Below, one piece after another: positions 1-10,263 of a stretch of 64,000 nt of DNA (position 1 is its first letter; each line of letters opens with the position of its first letter). This stretch comes from Papaver somniferum (Eukaryota > Streptophyta > Magnoliopsida > Ranunculales > Papaveraceae). The stretch covers positions 101,000,279-101,064,278 of the forward strand of contig NC_039361.1 in NCBI RefSeq assembly GCF_003573695.1. Reading direction: 5' to 3'. Both the position numbers and the translations under genes were made by a program. The notes below the pieces were generated by a model that saw only the letters and a list, made by a program, of their open reading frames with translations, did not search any database and was not told the origin of the DNA.

Positions 1-227
1 CCCAGCCGCTTCTTTGGTGAGTTGTTAGTGCTTCCTTTATCACAACTTTTCTTATCCGCGTAATTAGGATCACAAAACAAATATTTGTTAATTTATTTCA
101 GAATTTTTCTCCATCGATAATTGAGGGTCTTCAACTTGCTCCCGGGAAAACAATTCAGGAATCCAGGACCGATGAAGAAGTTGATTTAAGCATCTCTTTC
201 GTTCAAGCGATCATGGCATTTCCTTGA
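1..227 (+). pseudogene. PMD-type pseudogene, last exons (copy 1)
   Basis: Bases 1-16 match the end of an exon whose full form is at 39143-39274. A GT-AG intron follows at 17-101 (gtgagt donor, tatttcag acceptor), then a 126-base exon at 102-227 reading NFSPSIIEGLQLAPGKTI and ending in the stop after ...QAIMAFP. The reading phase is preserved across the junction, as in copy 2. The plant mobile domain part lies outside the window here and is visible only in copy 2. The function is unknown. It is called a pseudogene because copy 2 carries an in-frame stop; copy 1 could be less damaged upstream. Confidence 0.6.
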
Positions 228-273
228 ACGAAATAATAGTAATTGTTATTGATGTATCCAGGAGGAGATTACC

Positions 274-1897
274 ATGGATAAACAAAATATTGATAAAGCA
301 CATTCTTCCTTGGGAAATGAGGAACTGAATGGAGGTAACAATGCTATTAATGGTGACTTCGACAACATTAATTCTTCGAATGGCTTAGAGACCCCTCAAG
401 TAAGTAAGTATTCCTCCTATACTTTCTTCATAGAAGTATGGAATTTATGATTTGTGAATGAATGAATGAGAACCCATATGAATGAATGAAAATTTTTAGC
501 GAAATACTTCGTCAGAAAAAACCAGAATTCAGTCTTTTAGCAAAAACGATGTAGAATCTTCGTCCGATGTGGAATTTTCGCGATCTACCCATGTTTTATC
601 TTTCCCAGTAAATTTCCAATCTTTATCAAAGAATATTTTCGAGTTTAAAACATGTTTAGGGGATAAAATAGGTGAAACAGTAAACTTCCTGGAGACTTCC
701 AGAAAATCTCCAGCTGGCATGTAGTCCAATGTTTCGGCCACATTTCTTTGATAGTTTATGTTGTAGAGAACATCCATACGAAGAGAATGGTATATAACGC
801 AACCTTATAGTTTTTTACCATTTGCTCCTAGTTTGTCGTGTTATACAGGACAGTGTAAAATCTCCTCAGACGAGCTTGTTGTAATACGTGTTTTTATGAA
901 TTTCACACTCTTTGCTCATTTATTGAATGTATAGTAAAGAAATTAGATAGTGTTAGTTCATTACATTCTGTATTTTATGATTTTCTTTGGTTTCCATGCT
1001 TGGATTGTTCCAATCTCATATAATCTTCGTATTAGGTGCCAAGCGCCGAAGTTGAGAATAATGGAGCCAATGATGATTCGAACAATGTGACGAATCAAGA
1101 TGATGATGTTTCCATCGACGCACCTCAGAGTCATGAGAATGTTACTACTGAAGTTGTTGAGGAGAACGATGCTCGAGTCGTCATTACTTCAGAGACGGAA
1201 GGAACCAGACCAGGAATAGAAGAAACTATGATGGAAGAAACTGCTCTTGCTCCACCGATGGAAAAGATTAATCCAGAAAGAGGAGAAGCTTCCACGATGA
1301 TTGAGACTCTTGTAGTGGTGCATAAATATTCTACTGCAGGTATTGCTTTTGTTCCTCCATTTGGTGAGTTACTCCCGTATTATGAATTAGTTGGTGGATT
1401 TAGCGTTTCTATTGCATATGCCGTCATATATGAAGAAATATGGGAAATATATGGTCATATCGTCTTCACCACATACCCAAAACAAAAACCAAGCAAGTAG
1501 GAGCTATCTGGCGGGTTATAGACGATATACGAACCAGAGCTAGAAGAACTGTTACTCCAGATGTAATCTGTGATTGGGAGTACAATTTGGACCATTCTGA
1601 GAAACCGGGTTTTAATGTGGGATGGCTTCATGAGAGAATTTAATCCATTAAAGAAGCAGTCGATAAGAATGTACCTCTGACAAGTGATGCTGTGATGAAG
1701 AAGGAGGCTAAGATCTCCAGTTGATTGAAGAACTGGAGTTAGAGAAAGCTACCTTACGAGACCTGAAAATTGCAGAGCAGCAAAACTCTTTCTTTGTTGA
1801 TTTCCTTTAGTTTCCTTTCCATAATCTCTTGAACCTTGAACTTCTGACAGATGTGAGGTTTTATTTTGGTTCTGATTTATTGATTGGTTTTGGATAA
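274..1897 (+). pseudogene. Multi-exon host-like gene remnant, acidic N-terminus (copy 1)
   Basis: The ATG at 274 sits in a good plant context (accATGg). Exon 274-399 (42 codons, MDKQNIDKAHSS...) ends at a GTAAGT donor. A possible exon opens at 500 after a tttttag acceptor and stays open to 721. The next clear exon, 1036-1500, follows an AG acceptor at 1034-1035 and is rich in Asp, Glu and Asn before a hydrophobic segment (GGFSVSIAYAVIYEEIWEIYG). The homologous reading then continues in another frame (KQVGAIWRVIDDIRTRARRTV at 1491-1560), is broken by a stop after WLHERI, and ends in a Leu/Glu-rich coiled-coil-like tail to 1897 with one more stop. I do not recognise the family. Frameshifts shared with copy 2 predate the duplication. 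Confidence 0.55.
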
Positions 1898-2131
1898 GTG
1901 AGTGATTGAGGATTTTCTTTTAGATTTGACAAAGATTTTCTCTAAATAAAAATAACTTTGATAAACTGCTGAATTCAAATACTGGATGCAAGCATTGCAA
2001 ACGTTTTAGAGGAATTGAAAATACAGGTTAAAGAAAATCCTAAAAATGCATTAGGTGTCTCGAGCGTTCGTTCGTGCCTTGAGCATATAACACCCCAAAA
2101 CGCTGAATGTGTCAGGCGTCAAAGGCTTTAA

Positions 2132-2500
2132 GCTAATTCTTCTGTATCACGGGTAAACTCATCTTGCCTTTCATATCATCCAACTTGTAGTATCCTCCAG
2201 CCATTGACTTAGCAATCATAAAAGTCCCTTCCAAGTTAGAGTTTCTTGCATAATGGAGATCGTGTTTAGTTGCCTTGAGAACTAAATCCCCTTCATGAAA
2301 TTTATTAGGCTTGATCGTTCGTGCCCTGAATATTTTCTGCTGGTTCAGAATTCCTCGTACAGTGGGATTCCATGTTTGTGGAGCTTTCTAATTTTGGGGC
2401 ACATATGGACACTCGTTCAAGGGATAATATCTAGGATATTGCTTGTTGTGTTCAGTCATCATTTCAGCAATGAATGTATCAGTGAGATGCTCGATTCGGA
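2132..2500 (-). pseudogene. Integrase C-terminal fragment, Tat-like (copy 1)
   Basis: On the minus strand this reads through PNKFHEGDLVLKA-type residues to HDLHYARNSNLEGTFMIAKS and SMAGGYYKLDDMKGKMSL, with a stop at 2134-2132. The pattern (E-G-D/N-L-V-L-K, then a W/L-E-G-F turn and a Y-L strand near the end) is that of the C-terminal domain of gypsy integrases. The zinc-binding HHCC and the DDE core are missing upstream; the protease-side sequence joins it directly. Confidence 0.65.
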
Positions 2501-2558
2501 GAGGCTCCACATCCAACCACTTGGTGAAATATTGTTGAGGTGAAGTTATCCATTCATA

Positions 2559-3141
2559 TCATTTTGCAATGGTTAGGTTGTCGGTTGATTGAATCCCTCG
2601 GACTAGGGCGGCATGTTTGAAAATTGATAATATGGACGCATGAGGGGGATTAAGACTTGCCTGAGTGCGGAACCTTTTGAAGAAAGCATGCGCGTTTTCT
2701 TCAGGTTTTTGTGTTAGTTCCATCAAGGATTTGACTTTCTCCAGATGCTCGAATGATGAAGTATCTTCTAGTTCTTCCGAGTCAGAGATTTCTTCAACAT
2801 AGAAATGTGCAATTAAAGGTTTTGTAGTTACCTTTTCAGCATGAATCCACGTACGTACGAGGATCATATCATATCATGGGTCCTCCCTGATTATGTGAAA
2901 TTTGGTTTCCCCCCAGGTTGAACCAGTTTTCATTTTGATAATGATGTAGCCATATGCATCCCTGTATATTCCTTCGTGATCTCTGACTGAGACAGGAGCA
3001 TGAGTGGCTTCTTGTCGAGTAATGCCTGCAGCTCTGAGAGTCTTCGAAAGGATAACTGACAGCCGTGCCAACATCGACCAATGCTCTCCTGAATTTATTT
3101 GCTTTGAGAGTGACCGTGGTAAGAAGTCCACAGTCATACAT
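2559..3141 (-). pseudogene. Tat-like retroviral-type aspartic protease region (copy 1)
   Basis: The minus strand begins MYDCGLLTTVTLKANKFRRA followed by LVDVGT, at the position of the catalytic D-S/T-G, but with Val in the middle place. A frameshift follows immediately, after which the other frame carries ITRQEATHAPVSVRDHEG and a tail with EDTSSFEHLEKVKSLMELTQ. Copy 2 shows the flap-end motif GYDMILGRKWIH intact in the corresponding frame. Frameshift plus altered active-site residue make it non-functional. Confidence 0.6.
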
Positions 3142-3299
3142 CTATTTGACAGTGACTGAAGGTTCAGAGAGTGCTTCTGGAATGGACAGACGTTTCCCGG
3201 ACACTATATGTTCAAAATCGCGAACATGTCCTTCCTTTGAACCTTTAAAAAATAAAGCAATTCACAGATGTGCTCGGTCAATGATTGAACTGCTTATTT

Positions 3300-4625
3300 G
3301 ACTGGTTGTTCATAAAGCGTGAAGGTTCTAATTGGGAGAGGATTCTTGTGTACTCCTTCAGTCCTTAGTTCTCTTGAATCGGCCTTTTCTTTGAATATGC
3401 GTTTCAAAGTTCTGCAATCGCTTGTTGGATGAATGACATGCCTATGAAAGCGGCAATAGCCCGGATTCTCCATTTCCTCCTATGTCGGCTCTCTCCTAAC
3501 GGGAGGTAGTTTGATCGCACCGTCTTGAATCCAGACTTTCAATAACTCGATCACCTCTTCAATGGGGAAAGAAAATTATGTTTCTTCATGGTCATTCTGC
3601 TGACGCTGGGTCGGTGTTTGTGCGTTTCGAGCTTGGTTATCCTTCCTTGATGCTTTTGTAGGATGGGACGTTGGAGAAGCGTTCTTCTGCTGCACTTCGA
3701 CTTTCCTCTTGCTTCCTTCAGCAATATTCATGGAAGGTTGGAGATTGTACTACTTTTTTATCAGGTGCCTGGCACCGCCTCGAGTTTCTCGCGGTTCCTC
3801 GACTTTTGTAGCTCTTGTTCTTTCCAATAAGGTCGGAGCAGTAGCTGCTGATCACTTGGCTGCTTCATGAGGTTCTGAGAAAGTTTGGAACCAGAGATTT
3901 TCTAGTAAGGATATGTAGACCGGAATCACTCCATTGATGCACAAGTCCACCAGTTGTTGTTCTGTGACATTCGGGTCATGACAATCCAGGTCCTGGGTTC
4001 TGAACCTCTTTACATAGTCGTTCTGATGTTCATTGTTCTTCTGGGACATTCTTCCTAAATAAAAGAGAGTAATATGCTCTGAGATGAAGAAGTATTTCCC
4101 GTAAAAAGAATTAACCATTTCTCCCCAGCTAGTGATGCTCCCTGGTGCGATGTTGTTGTACCAAGTGTATGCTCGGCCTGTCAGAGAATTTGAGAATTCC
4201 TTCAGGCATATGACATGGTTGTGTTCGTGTTCTCATAATGCTTCCAGGAATCGAGAAAGATGTTCTCGTGCATTCCCTGTTCCATTATAGAGTGTAAACG
4301 TTGGAGACGTGTAGCCTTTTGGGATAAGAATTATTTGCGTAACAACGGGAGGTTGGTGACGATGGACATATGATGTCTTGTCCTTTCCTCGATCCTCCAG
4401 TAAGCGTTCCAGATCTTCACGAGTGATGAAACCTGCAGACTCCTTCTCTGCTGGGTTATCTGCAGCTTTTCGGACTTCATCATCATCCACCACGTGAATT
4501 GGAAAGATTTCGGGATCAGCAACCGGAGATGTTTCTTTGGATTTTCCTTTCTCCTGAGCTTTCTCTGACATCTTGTCTGTGAGAGTTTTGAGATAAGTAC
4601 ATAACTCCTTTTGAGTGGTAGCCAT
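3300..4625 (-). pseudogene. Tat-like gag (copy 1), broken
   Basis: Minus-strand reading starts at an ATG at 4625 (MATTQKELCTYLKTLTDKMS) with a charged Lys/Glu-rich N-terminus. It continues through the retrotransposon gag core FTLYNGTGNAREHLSRFLEA; copy 2 preserves the next part, GRAYTWYNNIAPGSITSWGE. It then passes FISEHITLFYLGRMSQKNNE to WFQTFSEPHEAAK, ending near 3852. Past a stop, the zone toward 3300 corresponds to a degenerate zinc-knuckle-like FHR..xHPTxxC segment seen in copy 2. Gag would form the virus-like particle; here it is split by frameshifts and stops. Confidence 0.75.
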
Positions 4626-4906
4626 ATCAGTCTAATTTTTGGCAAGAGTCTCTTGCACCATCATGAGATCAGCTATGGTAGGTAGATTTTCTATGATTTT
4701 CTCGGGAGACTGGCCGAAGAGAGGATTTCTTCCGATGTTGGTTTGAGGAGGAGTGGTACCGCCAGTACCGTTGTTGGAAGCGGGAGTAGTTTCTGGAGTA
4801 CCATCGCTATTGCTAGTGCAAGACGTTTGGGTTAGGATTTGTAACTGAACCTGACCTAAGATCAACCATTTTGTGAAAGTTTGAGATTGCAACCGAGAGA
4901 TTAATA

Positions 4907-4926
4907 TCCCACTGTGGTCGCCAATA
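4907..4926 (-). promoter_or_regulatory. Primer binding site of the Tat-like element (copy 1)
   Basis: On the minus strand the LTR end CATCTACA is followed by TATTGGCGACCACAGTGGG. This resembles the TGGCGAC... tRNA-Arg-type primer site described for Ogre/Tat elements. Its position just inside an LTR that ends in CA supports the call. Copy 2 has a G-to-A change on this strand (GGCGACC to GGAGACC context). Confidence 0.65.
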
Positions 4927-5106
4927 TGTAGATGGGGAAAACGATTTGCTGGTTTTTTAGGGAATGGAGATATGACCGTGTGGACGGAGGCTCCTCAACC
5001 GAGCAAACTTTCATCCTCAAACAAATGCACTGCACGAGAGTGCTTTGAGTTCGAGAGATCAATCTGTAGGACTTCGACCTAAACCAAAAAAATGGTCGTT
5101 CCATAG

Positions 5107-7142
5107 TCAATTAAAAAAGCGGGGGTCTGAAAACCACACCCCCGCTTAATAGACAAACTCCAATACACTTTCAAGAGAATCAACTAGACAGTTAGACTCA
5201 ATCTGTAAAGAGTATATCAAAGAGTTTTATATCTCTATCTCTTGATTCAATCTGCAATCAGCAAATAGGGATCTGCGAGCCCGATTGAATATAAGAGGAT
5301 TAACTTGAACGGTACCAAAGACCAATATTCAAGTGTCAATCAATTCACTCAACAACCCAAAAGCCAGATACAAGAACTGATTGATCTTAACGCACAACCT
5401 GTGATATTTCTATTATATAAATAAAATATAATGCGGAAAAGAAATAACACAGACATCAGAATTTTTTTAACGAGGAAACCGAAAAAGAATAAAAACCCCG
5501 GGACCTAGTCTAGAATAAACACACACTGATTAAGCTGTTACACCAATTTCCTACTACCTATTCGGACTAGATGTAATACCTTCTTCAGCACTTGTAGAAC
5601 TCCTAGCAGAATACCGATTCTCTTTAGGAACTCTTCACACAAATCATCTAGCAGAACCCAAGGTTCTCTTTAAAAGATACACCAACACGATTGATACGAT
5701 TTGATATTTTGTTTGCCCAAAACACCGATTTGATTTCCCTTTAGATGTAAATCAAGGTTTTGGAAATCTTGTGTTTATTTTGATAAAAACAATTACTAGG
5801 TAAAAATAATATCAAAACAAACTTGTATATTAGGGTTTTAACTTACAATCAGTATACGTACACACAAGGAGTCCGTGAACCTGATTTCCGTAAGTGAACT
5901 TGGGCGATTCCAAAGATCAATTTCCAAGTTAAGAAAACCCTAATAATTCTACAACAACAACAACTAGAATAAATCTAGAGATATCTTGTTTAAAACTTCT
6001 CAAGGATTTTTACGAGATGCCTCAATAGAAGTTTTTATTTCTAGTCTCCGATTTCGACTAACAAGTGTTGGTATGCGATCAAAACTGAAATCTATCATAA
6101 CCTAGGGTTTATGATCAACAACTCTTGAATGGTTTTATATCAGAAGAGAAAACCTTAGAATAGACAAGAGGTGAAAAACCTAGATTACAAGTTGTATAAT
6201 CAATCACGAATATTTAATTCAACTTGGATTTGTGATCCCCAATACAAAGACTTTTATTTCACTCTTGTTCACAAAGAACAGAAGACATGGAAACAACCTG
6301 CAAAGCTTACGCCAATTTTTCAAAGGGGATAAAAACCGTGTAAACTCACGAACCCTTTATTTATAGTGAACAATAGCTTGGAAGCTAAGCAAATCTATTT
6401 TCCTTTTTCAAGACTCTCCTAATTTTGGGAGTCTTTCCTAAGTTACAACTCTTGCCAAAATAAATAAATAATTAATTTAGAAAAATTGTATTTATGTGAA
6501 CAAATCACAAATTAAATTAGGAAGGAATCACAAACACTTTAATATGGTAATCAAATATGTTTGGAGTAATAGCCATCTTGCCTAGATAAGGAAACATCAC
6601 CAACTTGACCAAAAATACCTTTTAGTCACGTAGTTGGGCCCAAGTCCATGAACTATTACAAACAACCTATGGATGGTTTCCTAATAACGAACTTTAATAA
6701 ATCACTCATAGATTCATCATTATAACTCGTAAGCTCATTCACTATAACATGAGACTCTTTATAAGGATAAAGGTTATTGTCTCCAAGGTCATGAATCAAA
6801 TAACCTCAAGCATATATACATAAATGTACATTTACCGTCATCGGAATAGTTCCATAGAGTGAGCATATATCTTGATAGATTAGAAAGGTAGAATTGAAAA
6901 AGAATCCAAATGAAATCAATCACATACCTTTGTTTATGAAATACTTGTTGATGTCTTCTTGTAGTCTTCAATCTTCAATCTTCATCCTTTAAGGATAGCT
7001 TCGATTCAACTTCTTAGACCTAATCTAGTCTGAAACTATCTTTAGTATGCTAAATCAAGAATGCATTTTAGCAAATAAACTTGAAAACTAACTTGACATA
7101 CCAACGCTAGTGGGTTCAACCGATCAGTGCTCTAACATCAAT
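5107..7142 (-). mobile_element. Copia-type solo LTR 1 (copy 1), TSD TCAAT
   Basis: The LTR occupies 5112-7137 (2026 bp) on the minus strand, from TGTTAGAGCACTGATCGG to ...CCCGCTTTTTTA, where the terminal TG/CA on the plus side has mutated to TA (TG is intact in copy 2). It is flanked by TCAAT at 5107-5111 and 7138-7142. Its family matches the LTR that carries an initiator-Met PBS and copia gag at 33536-35888. No internal region remains, so it is a product of LTR-LTR recombination. Confidence 0.9.
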
Positions 7143-7333
7143 TCGGTCACAAAGAAGGAAGAGGGTTGATCCTTAGGAGGAAAGCTGAGAAGTGTGCGAG
7201 ATCAATGTGTTTAAGGTTTCTGAAAGTTTTCTGTGAACTATTTAGTTTGAATAGGTTCTGGTCGATTGATTGAATTCTTGAGAGTGATTGCTCGGATCAG
7301 AATTCTTTTGTTGTTCAATCGTGGATTCAGAGG

Positions 7334-7343
7334 CTTATTTATA
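7334..7343 (-). promoter_or_regulatory. TATA-like box of Tat LTR A
   Basis: The minus strand reads TATAAATAAG, in the expected place between U3 and R. LTR B has TATAAATAG at the corresponding place (10263-10255), which supports a conserved LTR promoter. No transcription start can be placed from sequence alone. Confidence 0.5.
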
Positions 7344-7739
7344 TTGCCAGAATAGTAGACACATAGATATCCAGTAAGTGTGATGGTTGTTCGAGTAAAA
7401 CATTGTGAAAGTGTAAAATCGTGGTTTAACTAGTTCCAGTTCGTGCGGAGACTTCGTTGATTGTCCACCCACTACTTTGCTAACTCCCTCAACTGCTTGC
7501 ACGACTTACTCACATTTCTCATTGTGGAAGAACACACGTGTCGTAGGCCACCAGACCAAAACCCTAATTAATATCCCCCATGTGACGTGATTGATGTCTC
7601 ACGAACGTGGAGTCTGCAAAGCAGACGTGTATTTAATTAGTCAGTCGTTGACTTGATTAGACGATGAGCCTAAGTATTGTTCAGTCGAGTGTGATTGTTG
7701 AATGCTCTAGGATTCATGAATTGAACATGTCTACTGGGA

Positions 7740-8025
7740 CATATAGTTCTCGAATGAATGATGTTTATAGTTGAGTCAACATAATGAATATTGATAGTCT
7801 GAGTAAATATTGCTCGTATGATGAATTGTTGAATATTGATAGTTGGATCAATATTCGAGCATCTAAGCAAGTATTTCTCATTCCATAAATTACTGGATAT
7901 TGATAGATGAATCAATATTCAAGCATCTGAGCAAGTATTGTTTATTCTATAAATTACCGAATATTGTAGTCGAATCAATATTCAAGCATCTGAGCAAGTA
8001 TTGCTCATTCGATAAATTATTGGTA
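7740..8025. repeat. Array of ~62-bp units with palindromes in Tat LTR A
   Basis: About four units repeat the pattern ATAAATTACTGGATATTGAT ... ATCAATATTC ... GAGCAAGTATTGCTCATTC. Each carries an imperfect inverted repeat AATATTGAT/ATCAATATT and a perfect one, GAGCAA-GTA-TTGCTC. A related upstream palindrome is TATGTTGATA...TCAACATA (copy 2 form). The array is conserved in copy 2 (about 47030-47305). Confidence 0.8.
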
Positions 8026-9360
8026 TCATGACCACATAAAATATTAATTAAAATACTGGTATATGAACCTAATATTATATAATTAATCTAGGTGTTGATT
8101 GCTGGATCAGCATAAAATTACTAGTGTCTGAACTCGCTTAGAATTATGATTTGCAGAGCATTCGTTCGAAACCTTAATTTTGATCAATTGTTGATCAATT
8201 GATGATTTACTGAAAATAAGTCACTAAATGAAGGACCGACCGACTACACAGGATGATGGTCTACCATGTAGCGCCCACGTGCTCGAGTGAGCATGCACCA
8301 AAGTCCTTTGTTGACCAGTTGGTGAAAGGATGATTAAATGCTGGTTCAATCATTTATTAGAATAGTGCTCGTGTGAGCGTTAGGTGGTGAAACCTAGTTA
8401 TGGAGAGATAAGGGACCAACAAGGAGTCATACGACCGACCTTTGATGGTCATGGGATCGGCTGACGGTCGGTTGATAGAATCCCAGGTTGGTCGGGGAGA
8501 GTTTGGACCCAATATGAACAATTGAGAGATAATTAGGTTAAAATTATGAAAGAGTGTAAGACCGGATCCTTGCAGGCCTAAGGCCCGACCTTGGTCGGTC
8601 AAGGTGGCATGAACGTGTCATCATATTGCCCGTGTTTCAGTCCTGAGAGTTTTGATATCTTCTGGTGCGCGTTTGAGCAATATTTTGGATTTTCAGAAGA
8701 GTTTGATCTTGACTGAAACTCTCAATTTTGCTCGAATGAGCAAGTAGAACTTTGCTCATGCGACGGATATTTTGTGAATATTAAAATAATAATATTTTAA
8801 TTTTTGACGTGGGAAGCCTAGTCGGTCATATGACCATTTGACTTTTTGGCTTTTTCATGGTTTGAGCAATATTTGAGAAAATATTGAAAAACTAGGTTTT
8901 CGCTCAAACGATGGAGTTCCATGAGATGAAGGAAATAATAATATGAGAAAATAAGGGATTGTAAGGTGTGGGACCGCCTTCGTCTAGGGCATGGCCGTCC
9001 GGCTAGGTGGCCCGGTTTCGTGACACCTTTCCCTATTTTTGTTTGATGAAAGTATGGAGAAACTAAGAGTTTCGCTCAAACGAGGGAGTTTGCTCAAATG
9101 AAGGAGTCTTCTTAAGATGAGGGAAATAATAAATTAAAATAAAATAAAATAACGGAAGAGGGGGACCGACCACGACGGCATGACCGGCCCGCCGGTGGGC
9201 CCGGTCACACGTCTCTTGTTTATTTTATTTAATATTATTTTCCTTCATAAGTTCCTCGTTCGTCCATATTTTTGAATTCTCGTTCATGCATTATTATCAA
9301 GTAAACTTGTACCATTTTATCGGGGCTTACTCGGTGATGGCATGGACACCCGATTGTTGA

Positions 9361-9560
9361 ATATTTATTACTAATTCATGAAATTCAGCTGCGAATGACT
9401 CATGAAACGGAGTAGTAAAATAAGTTAAGTATCTATTACTGATCCATGGAATCCAGCTGGGGATTCAAGGAACGGAGTAATGAGATAAAATGGTTATCTA
9501 CTAGTAATCCACGGAATCCAGCTGAGGATCAACCATGGAACGGAGTAATGAGATAAAATA
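9361..9560. repeat. Three ~65-bp tandem repeats in Tat LTR A
   Basis: Three consecutive units share the frame 'tattact.atccatggaatccagctg', then 'gga...aacggagtaatgagataaaat'. Each has the CCAGCTG (or TCAGCTG) core and a CATGGAA or CACGGAA element. The same block is in copy 2 at about 48660-48860. No coding capacity is seen. Confidence 0.75.
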
Positions 9561-9665
9561 AATTATTTTCTAAGAATTCAGTTGATGAATGACACACTAG
9601 AATTAATCTATTTACAGAATATAGATATGAGATAATTGAAGCATCATACTCGTTCTGAGGGGTGT

Positions 9666-9840
9666 ATAGTCAGGGAACAACAAGCGGCGTGACGTCCTGA
9701 AGGCGTTAATCTCTCTAGAAAACATTATGTCTAGGAACCAGTCAATCATTAAGAGATTATACACGGTCTCTCTACGTAGTCAGGGAACAACGAGCAGTGT
9801 GACGTCCTGAAGGCGTTAAGCTCTCTAACAAACATTATGT
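9666..9840. repeat. 111-bp direct repeat, two copies, in Tat LTR A
   Basis: The segment beginning TAGTCAGGGAACAAC at 9666 recurs at 9777, including GTGACGTCCTGAAGGCGTTA and ACATTATGT. The second unit is cut shorter. The GTGACGTC core is a palindromic CRE/bZIP-like ACGT site, so it could be a promoter element of the LTR (inference). Confidence 0.7.
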
Positions 9841-10254
9841 GATCCGCCCAATCATTTTGATTCCATGTAGAGGTGATGATGAAATGTGTGAAGCATCGAA
9901 CGCTCAGCTGGGAGGCCTTTCGAAAAACAAATGTTTGCTCAGTCAGAGATCGTGAAACGGTTCACAGATCATAAAACATGAATCGTCACATTATTCCTGA
10001 AGCCGGGTCAGAAACATGCAGTATCATGATTTTACGATTTTATCCCTTGCCGAAAATCCACCATTAACAGGTCTGTAGGGAGGGAAGTTGAAATTGTGTG
10101 GAGACCAAAGGAGATTAATCTGTAGGTGATGTGATGTGTTGAACTGCTATAAAGATGATTCTATGCGTAGACGAGAGATCTTCTGAATGTGTTTGATAAC
10201 TTGATAGTGATGAGTCTTAGTTGTTGTTAGTTATAAGATCATATGTTCAGAAAC

Positions 10255-10263
10255 CTATTTATA
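10255..10263 (-). promoter_or_regulatory. TATA-like box of Tat LTR B
   Basis: The minus strand reads TATAAATAG about 180 bases before the LTR end at 10074, at a position homologous to the box in LTR A. Confidence 0.5.

Larger units (their letters stand above)
2132..10066 (-). mobile_element. Tat/Ogre-like Ty3/gypsy remnant (copy 1), internally deleted
   Basis: Reading the minus strand from 10066: LTR A (10066-4927, interrupted by a copia solo LTR), PBS (4926-4907), gag (about 4625-3300), protease (3141-2559), and then directly the C-terminal part of integrase (2500-2132). Reverse transcriptase, RNase H and the integrase catalytic core are absent, so several kilobases were lost between protease and integrase tail. 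No 3' LTR is visible to the left. The identical arrangement in copy 2 means the deletion predates the duplication. The lineage call rests on gag style, the tRNA-Arg-like PBS and the long LTR. Confidence 0.8.
4927..10066 (-). mobile_element. Tat-like LTR A (copy 1), ~3.1 kb plus nested solo LTR
   Basis: On the minus strand the LTR starts near 10066 (TTAATGGTGGATTTTCGG; the copy 2 form starts TGATGG) and ends CATCTACA at 4927 next to the PBS. Removing the copia solo LTR and its TSD leaves about 3.1 kb. The two flanks join perfectly at TCAAT, which shows that 4927-5106 and 7143-10066 are one LTR. Inside are a hairpin array (7740-8025) and direct repeats (9361-9560, 9666-9840). A TATA-like box lies at 7343-7334, about 370 bases (solo LTR removed) before the LTR end. 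Confidence 0.75.

Noticed and set aside
529..777. 82-codon minus-strand open frame inside the intron of the host-like gene
   Set aside because: No recognisable motif, broken in copy 2 by stops and a frameshift. The plus strand of the same stretch reads as a candidate exon after a splice acceptor, which explains the open frame better.
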